A stretch of DNA of 64,000 bases, taken from the NCBI GenBank assembly GCA_024362935.1, contig JANCRA010000010.1:444001-508000 (forward strand), in the 5' to 3' direction. The first letter of the stretch is position 1; every line of letters begins with the position of its first letter. The translations under genes were made by a program, and so were the position numbers. The stretch comes from Setophaga petechia. Its lineage: Eukaryota > Chordata > Aves > Passeriformes > Parulidae. The notes beneath the pieces are model-generated. The model made no database searches. It was not told where the DNA came from and saw only the letters and a list, made by a program, of their open reading frames with translations. Positions 8,196 through 21,000 of this stretch are shown in pieces.

Positions 8196-10006
8196 TGCAC
8201 TGAACAGCTAACTGCTACACAGCACTAGGACTGTGTTAGCAGCTTGCAAAGTGCTAGAAAACAGTACTTTCCCACTCTCTTGCCTTTCCCCTCACATTAA
8301 TACTTGAAAGGAAGGCGTCTTAGACAACTTTCTTTTTCTTGTTACAGAACACACTGCAGCCTTCTGTGCAACTTCTAGAACACGATAGGAGATGTTTAGT
8401 GAGCAAGAAGGTTTTCTCCTTGGGAGACATAGTGAAAAAGCTATTTGCTTAGATGTCGGTGACAAGAAACACTTACTGCAGTGGACTGAAAAGCTTACTG
8501 CTACACAGCACTGCGATTGTGTTAGCAGCCTGCAAAGTGCTAGAAAACAGTACTTTCCCACTCTCTTGCCTTTCCCTTCACATTAATACTTGAAAGGAAG
8601 GCATCTTAGACAACTTTCTTTTTCTTGTGTCAAAAAACTCTGCAGCCCTCTCTGCAACATCTACAACACGATGGAAGTTGTTTAGTGCGCAGGAAGGTTT
8701 TCTCCTTGCGAGACATTGTGAAAAAGCTATTTGCTTAGATGTAGGTGACAAGAAACACTTACTGCAGTGCACTGAACAGCTAATTGCTACACAGCACTGG
8801 GATTGTGTTAGCAGCTTGCAAAGTGCTAGAAAACAGTACTTTCCCACTCTCTTGCCTTTCCCTTCACATTAATACTTGAAAGGAAGGCGTCTTAGACAAC
8901 TTTCTTTTTCTTGTGTCAAAACACACTGCAGCCCTCTGTGCAATTTCTAGAACACGATAGGAAATGTTTAGGGAGCAGGAAGGTTTTCTCCTTGCGAGAC
9001 ATAGTGAAAAAGCTATTTGCTTAGATGGAGGTGACAAGAAACCCTTACTGCAGTGCAGTGACAAGTTAATTGGTACACAGCACTGGGATTGTGTTAGCAG
9101 CTCTCAAAGTGATTGAAAACAGTACTTTCCCACTCTCTTGCCTTTCCCTTCACATTAATACTTGAAAGGAAGGCATCTTTACAACTTTCTTTTATATTTT
9201 GCAAAACACACTGCAGCCCTCTGTGCAACTTCTACAACACGATGGAAGTTGTTTAGTGAGCAGCAACGTTTTCCCCTTGCGAGACATTGTGAAAAAGCTA
9301 TTTGCTCAGATGTAGGTATCAAGAAACACTTACTGCCGTGCACTGAACAGCTAACTGCTCCACAGCACTAGTACTGTGTTAGCAGCTTGCAAAGTGCTAG
9401 AAAACAGTACTTTCCCACTTTCTTGCCTTTCCCTTCACATTAATACTTGAAAGGAAGGCGTCTTAGACAACTTTCTTTTTCTTGTTACAGAACACACTGC
9501 AGCCCTCTGTGCAACTTCTAGAACACGATAGGAGATGTTTAGTGAGCAGGAAGGTTTTCTCCTTGGGAGACATAGTGAAAAAGTTATTTGCTTAGATGTA
9601 GGTGACAAGAAACACTTACTGCAGTGAAGTGACAAGTTAATTGGTACACAGCACTGGGATTGTGTTAGCAGCCTGCAAAGTGCTAGAAAACAGTACTTTC
9701 CCACTCTCTTGCCTTTCCCTTCACATTAATACTTGAAAGGAAGGCATCTTAGACAACTTTCTTTTTCTTGTGTCAAAAAACTCTGCAGCCCTCTCTGCAA
9801 CATCTACTCCACGATGGAAGTTGTTTAGTGAGCAGGAAGGTTTTCTCCTTGCTAGACATACTGAAAAAGCTATTTGCTTAGATGTAGGTGACAAGAAACA
9901 CTTACTGCAGTGCACTGAAAAGCTAACTGCTCCACAGCACTAGTACTGTGTTAGCAGCTTGCAAAGTGCTAGAAAACAGTACTTTCCCACTCTCTTGCCT
10001 TTCCCT

Positions 10007-12866
10007 TCACATTAATACTTGAAAGGAAGGCGTCTTAGACAACTTTGTTTTACATTTTGCAAAACACACTGCAGCCCTCTGTGCAACTTCTACAACACGA
10101 TGGAAGTTGTTTAGTGAGCAGCAACGTTTTCCCCTTGCGAAACAAAGTGAAAAAGCTATTTGCTCAGATGTAGGTATCAAGAAACACTTACTGCCGTGCA
10201 CTGACAAGCTAATTGCTACACAGCACTGCGATTGTGTTAGCAGCTTGCAAAGTGCTAGAAAACAGTACTTTCCCACTCTCTTGCCTTTCCCTTCACATTA
10301 ATACTTGAAAGGAAGGCGTCTTAGACAACTTTCTTTTTCTTGTTACAGAACACACTGCAGCCCTCTGTTCAACTTCTAGAACACGATAGGAGATGTTTAG
10401 TGAGCAAGAAGGTTTTCTCCTTGGGAGACATAGTAAAAAAGCTATTTGCTTAGATGTAGGTGACAAGAAACACTTACTGCAGTGAAGTGACAAGTTAATT
10501 GGTACACAGCACTGGGATTGTGTTAGCAGCTCTCAAAGTGATTGAAAACAGTACTTTCCCACTCTCTTGCCTTTCCCTTCACATTAATACTTGAAAGGAA
10601 GGCGTCTTAGACAACTTTGTTTTACATTTTGCAAAACACACTGCAGCCCTCTGTGCAACTTCTACAACACAATGGAAGTTGTTTAGTGAGCAGCAACGTT
10701 TTCCCCTTGCGAGACAAAGTGAAAAAGCTATTTGCTCAGATGTAGGTATCAAGAAACACTTACTGCCGTGCACTGACAATCTAATTGCTACACAGCACTG
10801 CGATTGTGTTAGCAGCTTGCAAAGTGCTAGAAAACAGTACTTTCCCACTCTCTTGCCTTTCCCTACACATTAATACTTGAAAGGAAGGCGTCTTAGACAA
10901 CTTTCTTTTTCTTGTTACAGAACACACTGCAGCCCTCTGTTCAACTTCTAGAACACGATAGGAGATGTTTAGTGAGCAAGAAGGTTTTCTCCTTGCGAGA
11001 CATAGTGAAAAAGCTATTTGCTTAGATGTAGATGACAAGAAACACTTACTGCAGTGCACTGAACAGCTAATTGCTACACAGAACTAGTACTGTGTTAGCA
11101 GCTTGCAAAGTGCTAGAAAACAGTACTTTCCCACTCTCTTGCCTTTCCCTTCACATTAATACTTGAAAGGAAGGCATCTTAGACAACTTTCTTTTTCTTG
11201 TGTCAAAAAACTCTGCAGCTCTCTCTGCAACATCTACTACACGATGGAAGTTGTTTAGTGAGCAGGAAGGTTTTCTCCTTGCGAGACATAGTGAAAAAGC
11301 TATTTGCTTAGATGTAGGTGACAAGAAACACTTACTGCAGTGCACTGAACAGCTAATTGCTACACAGAACTGGGATTGTGTTAGCAGCTTGCAAAGTGCT
11401 AGAAAACAGTACTTTCCCACTCTCTTGCCTTTCCCTTCACATTAATACTTGAAAGGAAGGCATCTTAGACAACTTTCTTTTTCTTGTGTGAAAAAACTCT
11501 GCAGCTCTCTCTGCAACATCTACAACACGATGGAAGTTGTTTAGTGAGCAGGAAGGTTTTCTCCTTGGGAGACATAGTGAAAAAGTTATTTGCTTAGATG
11601 TAGGTGACAAGAAACACTTACTGCAGTGCACTGAACAGCTAACTGCTCCACAGCACTAGTACTGTGTTAGCAGCTTGCAAAGTACTAGAAAACAGTACTT
11701 TCCCACTCTCTTGCCTTTCCCTTCACATTAATACTTGAAAGGAAGGCGTCTTAGACAACTTTGTTTTACATTTTGCAAAACACACTGCAGCCCTCTGTGC
11801 AACTTCTACAACACGATGGAAGTTGTTTAGTGAGCAGCAACGTTTTCCCCTTGCGAGACAAAGTGAAAAAGCTATTTGCTCAGATGTAGGTATCAAGAAA
11901 CACTTACTGCCGTGCACTGACAAGTTAATTGCTACACAGCACTGCGATTGTGTTAGCAGCTTGCAAAGTGCTAGAAAACAGTACTTTCCCACTCTCTTGC
12001 CTTTCCCTTCACATTAATACTTGAAAGGAAGGCATCTTAGACAACTTTCTTTTATATTTTGCAAAACACACTGCAGCCCTCTGTGCAACTTCTACAACAC
12101 GATGGAAGTTGTTTAGTGAGCAGCAACGTTTTCCCCCTGCGAGACATTGTGAAAAAGCTATTTGCTCAGATGTAGGTATCAAGAAACACTTACTGCCGTG
12201 CACTGACAAGCTAATTGCTACACAGAACTGGGATTGTGTTAGCAGCTTGCAAAGTGCTAGAAAACAGTACTTTCCCACTCTCTTGCCTTTCCCTACACAT
12301 TAATACTTGAAAGGAAGGCGTCTTAGACAACTTTCTTTTTCTTGTTACAGAACACACTGCAGCCCTCTGTGCAACTTCTAGAACACGATAGGAGATGTTT
12401 AGTGAGCAGGAAGGTTTTCTCCTTGGGAGACATAGTGAAAAAGTTATTTGCTTAGATGTAGGTGACAAGAAACACTTACTGCAGTGAAGTGACAAGTTAA
12501 TTGGTACACAGCACTGGGATTGTGTTAGCAGCCTGCAAAGTGCTAGAAAACAGTACTTTCCCACTCTCTTGCCTTTCCCTTCACATTAATACTTGAAAGG
12601 AAGGCATCTTAGACAACTTTCTTTTTCTTGTGTCAAAAAAATCTGCAGCCCTCTCTGCAACATCTACTACACGATGGAAGTTGTTTAGTGAGCAGGAAGG
12701 TTTTCTCCTTGCTAGACATACTGAAAAAGCTATTTGCTTAGATGTAGGTGACAAGAAACACTTACTGCAGTGCACTGAAAAGCTAACTGCTCCACAGCAC
12801 CAGTACTGTGTTAGCAGCTTGCAAAGTGCTAGAAAACAGTACTTTCCCACTCTCTTGCCTTTCCCT
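10007..12866 (+). repeat. 10-monomer HOR, copy 1 (2860 bp)
   Basis: Ten monomers, exactly 2860 bp, repeated at 12867. It alternates ACATTTTGC, TTACAG, GTGTCAAAA and TATATTTTGC linkers. Private variants shared by both copies include CATAGTAAAAAAGC (about 10430 and 13290), GATGTAGATGAC (about 11030 and 13890), AGTACTAGAAAAC (about 11672 and 14532) and TTCCCCCTGCG (about 12131 and 14991). A few copy-specific changes exist, such as ACACAATGG at 10669 where copy 2 has ACACGATGG. Confidence 0.85.
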
Positions 12867-15726
12867 TCACATTAATACTTGAAAGGAAGGCGTCTTAGAC
12901 AACTTTGTTTTACATTTTGCAAAACACACTGCAGCCCTCTGTGCAACTTCTACAACACGATGGAAGTTGTTTAGTGAGCAGCAACGTTTTCCCCTTGCGA
13001 AACAAAGTGAAAAAGCTATTTGCTCAGATGTAGGTATCAAGAAACACTTACTGCCGTGCACTGACAAGCTAATTGCTACACAGCACTGCGATTGTGTTAG
13101 CAGCTTGCAAAGTGCTAGAAAACAGTACTTTCCCACTCTCTTGCCTTTCCCTTCACATTAATACTTGAAAGGAAGGCATCTTAGACAACTTTCTTTTTCT
13201 TGTTACAGAACACACTGCAGCCCTCTGTTCAACTTCTAGAACACGATAGGAGATGTTTAGTGAGCAAGAAGGTTTTCTCCTTGGGAGACATAGTAAAAAA
13301 GCTATTTGCTTAGATGTAGGTGACAAGAAACACTTACTGCAGTGAAGTGACAAGTTAATTGGTACACAGCACTGGGATTGTGTTAGCAGCTCTCAAAGTG
13401 ATTGAAAACAGTACTTTCCCACTCTCTTGCCTTTCCCTTCACATTAATACTTGAAAGGAAGGCGTCTTAGACAACTTTGTTTTACATTTTGCAAAACACA
13501 CTGCAGCCCTCTGTGCAACTTCTACAACACGATGGAAGTTGTTTAGTGAGCAGCAACGTTTTCCCCTTGCGAGACAAAGTGAAAAAGCTATTTGCTCAGA
13601 TGTAGGTATCAAGAAACACTTACTGCCGTGCACTGACAATCTAATTGCTACACAGCACTGCGATTGTGTTAGCAGCTTGCAAAGTGCTAGAAAACAGTAC
13701 TTTCCCACTCTCTTGCCTTTCCCTACACATTAATACTTGAAAGGAAGGCGTCTTAGACAACTTTCTTTTTCTTGTTACAGAACACACTGCAGCCCTCTGT
13801 TCAACTTCTAGAACACGATAGGAGATGTTTAGTGAGCAAGAAGGTTTTCTCCTTGCGAGACATAGTGAAAAAGCTATTTGCTTAGATGTAGATGACAAGA
13901 AACACTTACTGCAGTGCACTGAACAGCTAATTGCTACACAGAACTAGTACTGTGTTAGCAGCTTGCAAAGTGCTAGAAAACAGTACTTTCCCACTCTCTT
14001 GCCTTTCCCTTCACATTAATACTTGAAAGGAAGGCATCTTAGACAACTTTCTTTTTCTTGTGTCAAAAAACTCTGCAGCTCTCTCTGCAACATCTACTAC
14101 ACGATGGAAGTTGTTTAGTGAGCAGGAAGGTTTTCTCCTTGCGAGACATAGTGAAAAAGCTATTTGCTTAGATGGAGGTGACAAGAAACACTTACTGCAG
14201 TGCACTGAACAGCTAATTGCTACACAGAACTGGGATTGTGTTAGCAGCTTGCAAAGTGCTAGAAAACAGTACTTTCCCACTCTCTTGCCTTTCCCTTCAC
14301 ATTAATACTTGAAAGGAAGGCATCTTAGACAACTTTCTTTTTCTTGTGTCAAAAAACTCTGCAGCTCTCTCTGCAACATCTACAACACGATGGAAGTTGT
14401 TTAGTGAGCAGGAAGGTTTTCTCCTTGGGAGACATAGTGAAAAAGTTATTTGCTTAGATGTAGGTGACAAGAAACACTTACTGCAGTGCACTGAACAGCT
14501 AACTGCTCCACAGCACTAGTACTGTGTTAGCAGCTTGCAAAGTACTAGAAAACAGTACTTTCCCACTCTCTTGCCTTTCCCTTCACATTAATACTTGAAA
14601 GGAAGGCGTCTTAGACAACTTTGTTTTACATTTTGCAAAACACACTGCAGCCCTCTGTGCAACTTCTACAACACGATGGAAGTTGTTTAGTGAGCAGCAA
14701 CGTTTTCCCCTTGCGAGACAAAGTGAAAAAGCTATTTGCTCAGATGTAGGTATCAAGAAACACTTACTGCTGTGCACTGACAAGTTAATTGCTACACAGC
14801 ACTGCGATTGTGTTAGCAGCTTGCAAAGTGCTAGAAAACAGTACTTTCCCACTCTCTTGCCTTTCCCTTCACATTAATACTTGAAAGGAAGGCATCTTAG
14901 ACAACTTTCTTTTATATTTTGCAAAACACACTGCAGCCCTCTGTGCAACTTCTACAACACGATGGAAGTTGTTTAGTGAGCAGCAACGTTTTCCCCCTGC
15001 GAGACATTGTGAAAAAGCTATTTGCTCAGATGTAGGTATCAAGAAACACTTACTGCCGTGCACTGACAAGCTAATTGCTACACAGAACTGGGATTGTGTT
15101 AGCAGCTTGCAAAGTGCTAGAAAACAGTACTTTCCCACTCTCTTGCCTTTCCCTACACATTAATACTTGAAAGGAAGGCGTCTTAGACAACTTTCTTTTT
15201 CTTGTTACAGAACACACTGCAGCCCTCTGTGCAACTTCTAGAACACGATAGGAGATGTTTAGTGAGCAGGAAGGTTTTCTCCTTGGGAGACATAGTGAAA
15301 AAGTTATTTGCTTAGATGTAGGTGACAAGAAACACTTACTGCAGTGAAGTGACAAGTTAATTAGTACAAAGCACTGGGATTGTGTTAGCAGCTCTCAAAG
15401 TGATAGAAAACAGTACTTTCCCACTCTCTTGCCTTTCCCTTCACATTAATACTTGAAAGGAAGGCATCTTAGACAACTTTCTTTTTCTTGTGTCAAAAAA
15501 CTCTGCAGCCCTCTCTGCAACATCTACTACACGATGGAAGTTGTTTAGTGAGCAGGAAGGTTTTCTCCTTGCGAGACATACTGAAAAAGCTATTTGCTTA
15601 GATGTAGGTGACAAGAAACACTTACTGCAGTGCACTGAAAAGCTAACTGCTCCACAGCACTAGTACTGTGTTAGCAGCTTGCAAAGTGCTAGAAAACAGT
15701 ACTTTCCCACTCTCTTGCCTTTCCCT
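12867..15726 (+). repeat. 10-monomer HOR, copy 2 (2860 bp)
   Basis: Second copy of the 10-mer. Differences from copy 1 include GGCATCTTAG at about 13184 where copy 1 has GGCGTCTTAG, GATGGAGGTGAC at about 14173 where copy 1 has GATGTAGGTGAC, and AGTACAAAGCAC at about 15363 where copy 1 has GGTACACAGCAC. Related runs lie at 19731-22300 (one monomer shorter) and inside the 24-mers and 18-mers of segment 3. Confidence 0.85.
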
Positions 15727-16298
15727 TCACATTAATACTTGAAAGGAAGGCGTCTTAGACAACTTTGTTTTACATTTTGCAAAACACACTGCAGCCCTCT
15801 GTGCAACTTCTACAACACGATGGAAGTTGTTTAGTGAGCAGCAACGTTTTCCCCTTGCGAGACAAAGTGAAAAAGCTATTTGCTCAGATGTAGGTATCAA
15901 GAAACACTTACTGCCGTGCACTGACAAGCTAACTGCTACACAGCACTGCGATTGTGTTAGCAGCTTGCAAAGTGCTAGAAAACAGTACTTTCCCACTCTC
16001 TTGCCTTTCCCTTCACATTAATACTTGAAAGGAAGGCGTCTTAGACAACTTTCTTTTTCTTGTGTCAAAAAACTCTGCAGCCCTCTCTGCAACATCTACA
16101 ACACGATGGAAGTTGTTTAGTGAGCAGGAAGGTTTTCTCCTTGCGAGACATAGTGAAAAAGCTATTTGCTTAGATGTAGGTGACAAGAAACACTTACTGC
16201 AGTGCATTGAACAGCTAATTGCTACACAGCACTGGGATTGTGTTAGCAGCTTGCAAAGTGCTAGAAAACAGTACTTTCCCACTCTCTTGCCTTTCCCT

Positions 16299-18014
16299 TC
16301 ACATTAATACTTGAAAGGAAGGCGTCTTAGACAACTTTCTTTTTCTTGTTACAGAACACACTGCAGCCCTCTGTTCAACTTCTAGAACACGATAGGAGAT
16401 GTTTAGTGAGCAAGAAGGTTTTCTCCTTGGAAGACATAGTGAAAAAGCTATTTGCTTAGATGTAGGTGACAAGAAACACTTACTGCAGTGGACTGAAAAG
16501 CTTACTGCTACACAGCACTGCGATTGTGTTAGCAGCCTGCAAAGTGCTAGAAAACAGTACTTTCCCACTCTCTTGCCTTTCCCTTCACATTAATACTTGA
16601 AAGGAAGGCATCTTAGACAACTTTCTTTCTCTTGTGTCAAAAAACTCTGCAGCCCTCTCTGCAACATCTACAACACGATGGAAGTTGTTTAGTGCGCAGG
16701 AAGGTTTTCTCCTTGCGAGACATTGTGAAAAAGCTATTTGCTTAGATGTAGGTGACAAGAAACACTTACTGCAGTGCACTGAACAGCTAATTGCTACACA
16801 GCACTGGGATTGTGTTAGCAGCTTGCAAAATGATAGAAAACAGTACTTTCCCACTCTCTTGCCTTTCCCTTCACATTAATACTTGAAAGGAAGGCGTCTT
16901 AGACAACTTTCTTTTTCTTGTGTCAAAACACACTGCAGCCCTCTGTGCAATTTCTAGAACACGATAGGAAATGTTTAGGGAGCAGGAAGGTTTTCTCCTT
17001 GCGAGACATAGTGAAAAAGCTATTTGCTTAGATGGAGGTGACAAGAAACACTTACTGCAGTGCATTCAAAAGCTAACTGCTACACAGCACTGGGATTGTG
17101 TTAGCAGCCTGCAAAGTGCTAGAAAACAGTACTTTCCCACTCTCTTGCCTTTCCCTTCACATTAATACTTGAAAGGAAGGCATCTTAGACAACTTTCTTT
17201 TTCTTGTGTCAAAAAACTGTGCAGCCCTCTCTGCCAGATCTACAACACGATGGAAGTTGTTTAGTGAGCAGGAAGGTTTTCTCCTTGCGAGACATAGTGA
17301 AAAAGCTATTTGCTTAGATGTAGGTGACAAGAAACACTTACTGCAGTGCACTGAACAGCTAACTGCTCCACAGCACTAGTACTGTGTTAGCAGCTTGCAA
17401 AGTGCTAGAAAACAGTACTTTCCCACTTTCTTGCCTTTCCCTTCACATTAATACTTGAAAGGAAGGCATCTTAGACAACTTTCTTTTTCTTGTGTCAAAA
17501 AACTGTGCAGCCCTCTCTGCCAGATCTACAACACGATGGAAGTTGTTTAGTGAGCAGGAAGGTTTTCTCCTTGCGAGACATAGTGAAAAAGCTATTTGCT
17601 TAGATGTAGGTGACAAGAAACACTTACTGCAGTGCATTGAACAGCTAACTGCTACACAGCACTGGGATTGTGTTAGCAGCCTGCAAAGTGCTAGAAAACA
17701 GTACTTTCCCACTCTCTTGCCTTTCCCTTCACATTAATACTTGAAAGGAAGGCATCTTAGACAACTTTCTTTTTCTTGTGTCAAAAAACTCTGCAGCCTT
17801 CTCTGCAACATCTACATCACGATGGAATTTGTTTAGTGAGCAGGAAGGTTTTCTCCTTGCGGGACATAGTGAAAAAGCTTTTTGCTTAGATGTAGGAGAC
17901 AAGAAACACTTACTGCAGTGCACTGAACAGCTAACTGCTACACAGCACTAGGACTGTGTTAGCAGCTTGCAAAGTGCTAGAAAACAGTACTTTCCCACTC
18001 TCTTGCCTTTCCCT
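16299..18014 (+). repeat. 6-monomer HOR, copy in segment 2 (intact, no LTR)
   Basis: Same order of six monomers as 4104-5819, with private changes (AAAATGATAG near 16827, two consecutive CTGCCAGATC monomers near 17235 and 17520). Its sixth monomer includes the LTR-free equivalent of the insertion site. Confidence 0.8.
17913..17918. other. Empty site corresponding to the LTR insertion
   Basis: The monomer with GTAGGAGACAAG, equivalent to the host monomer of the LTR, reads straight through TTACTGCAGTGCACTG with one CTGCAG. Equivalent intact sites occur near 5718, 28080, 44952, 50100 and 57250. This shows the pre-insertion sequence directly. Confidence 0.85.
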
Positions 18015-21000
18015 TCACATTAATACTTGAAAGGAAGGCGTCTTAGACAACTTTCTTTTTCTTGTTACAGAACACACTGCAGCCTTCTGTGCAACTTCTA
18101 GAACACGATAGGAGATGTTTAGTGAGCAAGAAGGTTTTCTCCTTGGGAGACATAGTGAAAAAGCTATTTGCTTAGATGTCGGTGACAAGAAACACTTACT
18201 GCAGTGGACTGAAAAGCTTACTGCTACACAGCACTGCGATTGTGTTAGCAGCCTGCAAAGTGCTAGAAAACAGTACTTTCCCACTCTCTTGCCTTTCCCT
18301 TCACATTAATACTTGAAAGGAAGGCATCTTAGACAACTTTCTTTTTCTTGTGTCAAAAAACTCTGCAGCCCTCTCTGCAACATCTACAACACGATGGAAG
18401 TTGTTTAGTGCGCAGGAAGGTTTTCTCCTTGCGAGACATTGTGAAAAAGCTATTTGCTTAGATGTAGGTGACAAGAAACACTTACTGCAGTGCACTGAAC
18501 AGCTAATTGCTACACAGCACTGGGATTGTGTTAGCAGCTTGCAAAGTGCTAGAAAACAGTACTTTCCCACTCTCTTGCCTTTCCCTTCACATTAATACTT
18601 GAAAGGAAGGCGTCTTAGACAACTTTCTTTTTCTTGTGTCAAAACACACTGCAGCCCTCTGTGCAACTTCTAGAACACGATAGGAAATGTTTAGGGAGCA
18701 GGAAGGTTTTCTCCTTGCGAGACATAGTTAAAAAGCTATTTGCTTAGATGGAGGAGACAAGAAAACCTTACTGCAGTGCAGTGACAAGTTAATTGGTACA
18801 CAGCACTGGGATTGTGTTAGCAGCTCTCAAAGTGCTAGAAAACAGTACTTTCCCACTCTCTTGCCTTTCCCTTCACATTAATACTTGAAAGGAAGGCATC
18901 TTAGACAACTTTCTTTTATATTTTGCAAAACACACTGCAGCCCTCTGTGCAACTTCTACAACACGATGGAAGTTGTTTAGTGAGCAGCAACGTTTTCCCC
19001 TTGCGAGACATTGTGAAAAAGCTATTTGCTCAGATGTAGGTATCAAGAAACACTTACTGCCGTGCACTGAACAGCTAACTGCTCCACAGCACTAGTACTG
19101 TGTTAGCAGCTTGCAAAGTGCTAGAAAACAGTACTTTCCCACTTTCTTGCCTTTCCCTTCACATTAATACTTGAAAGGAAGGCGTCTTAGACAACTTTCT
19201 TTTTCTTGTTACAGAACACACTGCAGCCCTCTGTGCAACTTCTAGAACACGATAGGAGATGTTTAGTGAGCGGGAAGGTTTTCTCCTTGGGAGACATAGT
19301 GAAAAAGTTATTTGCTTAGATGTAGGTGACAAGAAACACTTACTGCAGTGAAGTGACAAGTTAATTGGTACACAGCACTGGGATTGTGTTAGCAGCCTGC
19401 AAAGTGCTAGAAAACAGTACTTTCCCACTCTCTTGCCTTTCCCTTCACATTAATACTTGAAAGGAAGGCATCTTAGACAACTTTCTTTTTCTTGTGTCAA
19501 AAAAATCTGCAGCCCTCTCTGCAACATCTACTACACGATGGAAGTTGTTTAGTGAGCAGGAAGGTTTTCTCCTTGCTAGACATACTGAAAAAGCTATTTG
19601 CTTAGATGTAGGTGACAAGAAACACTTACTGCAGTGCACTGAAAAGCTAACTGCTCCACAGCACTAGTACTGTGTTAGCAGCTTGCAAAGTGCTAGAAAA
19701 CAGTACTTTCCCACTCTCTTGCCTTTCCCTTCACATTAATACTTGAAAGGAAGGCGTCTTAGACAACTTTGTTTTACATTTTGCAAAACACACTGCAGCC
19801 CTCTGTGCAACTTCTACAACACGATGGAAGTTGTTTAGTGAGCAGCAACGTTTTCCCCTTGCGAAACAAAGTGAAAAAGCTATTTGCTCAGATGTAGGTA
19901 TCAAGAAACACTTACTGCCGTGCACTGACAAGCTAATTGCTACACAGCACTGCGATTGTGTTAGCAGCTTGCAAAGTGCTAGAAAACAGTACTTTCCCAC
20001 TCTCTTGCCTTTCCCTTCACATTAATACTTGAAAGGAAGGCGTCTTAGACAACTTTCTTTTTCTTGTTACAGAACACACTGCAGCCCTCTGTTCAACTTC
20101 TAGAACACGATAGGAGATGTTTAGTGAGCAAGAAGGTTTTCTCCTTGGGAGACATAGTAAAAAAGCTATTTGCTTAGATGTAGGTGACAAGAAACACTTA
20201 CTGCAGTGAAGTGACAAGTTAATTGGTACACAGCACTGGGATTGTGTTAGCAGCTCTCAAAGTGATTGAAAACAATACTTTCCCACTCTCTTGCCTTTCC
20301 CTTCACATTAATACTTGAAAGGAAGGCGTCTTAGACAACTTTGTTTTACATTTTGCAAAACACACTGCAGCCCTCTGTGCAACTTCTACAACACGATGGA
20401 AGTTGTTTAGTGAGCAGCAACGTTTTCCCCTTGCGAGACAAAGTGAAAAAGCTATTTGCTCAGATGTAGGTATCAAGAAACACTTACTGCCGTGCACTGA
20501 CAATCTAATTGCTACACAGCACTGCGATTGTGTTAGCAGCTTGCAAAGTGCTAGAAAACAGTACTTTCCCACTCTCTTGCCTTTCCCTACACATTAATAC
20601 TTGAAAGGAAGGCGTCTTAGACAACTTTCTTTTTCTTGTTACAGAACACACTGCAGCCCTCTGTTCAACTTCTAGAACACGATAGGAGATGTTTAGTGAG
20701 CAAGAAGGTTTTCTCCTTGCGAGACATAGTGAAAAAGCTATTTGCTTAGATGTAGATGACAAGAAACACTTACTGCAGTGCACTGAACAGCTAATTGCTA
20801 CACAGAACTAGTACTGTGTTAGCAGCTTGCAAAGTGCTAGAAAACAGTACTTTCCCACTCTCTTGCCTTTCCCTTCACATTAATACTTGAAAGGAAGGCA
20901 TCTTAGACAACTTTCTTTTTCTTGTGTCAAAAAACTCTGCAGCTCTCTCTGCAACATCTACTACACGATGGAAGTTGTTTAGTGAGCAGGAAGGTTTTCT

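Larger units (their letters stand above)
5820..8291 (+). repeat. 6-monomer HOR, copy 2, interrupted by LTR
   Basis: Same monomer order as 4104-5819, starting at 5820, 6106, 6392, 6678, 6964 and 7250. The sixth monomer is split by the solo LTR; removing the LTR and one target duplication (756 bp) restores the 286-bp lattice exactly, with the next monomer at 8292. A partial third copy follows from 8292 for about three monomers. Private variants include GATGTCGGTGAC in the first monomer. Confidence 0.8.

Noticed and set aside
7520..8203. Small open frames within the LTR
   Set aside because: Short, proline- or cysteine-rich frames from C-rich LTR sequence; one runs into satellite. No known LTR-encoded protein is recognisable.
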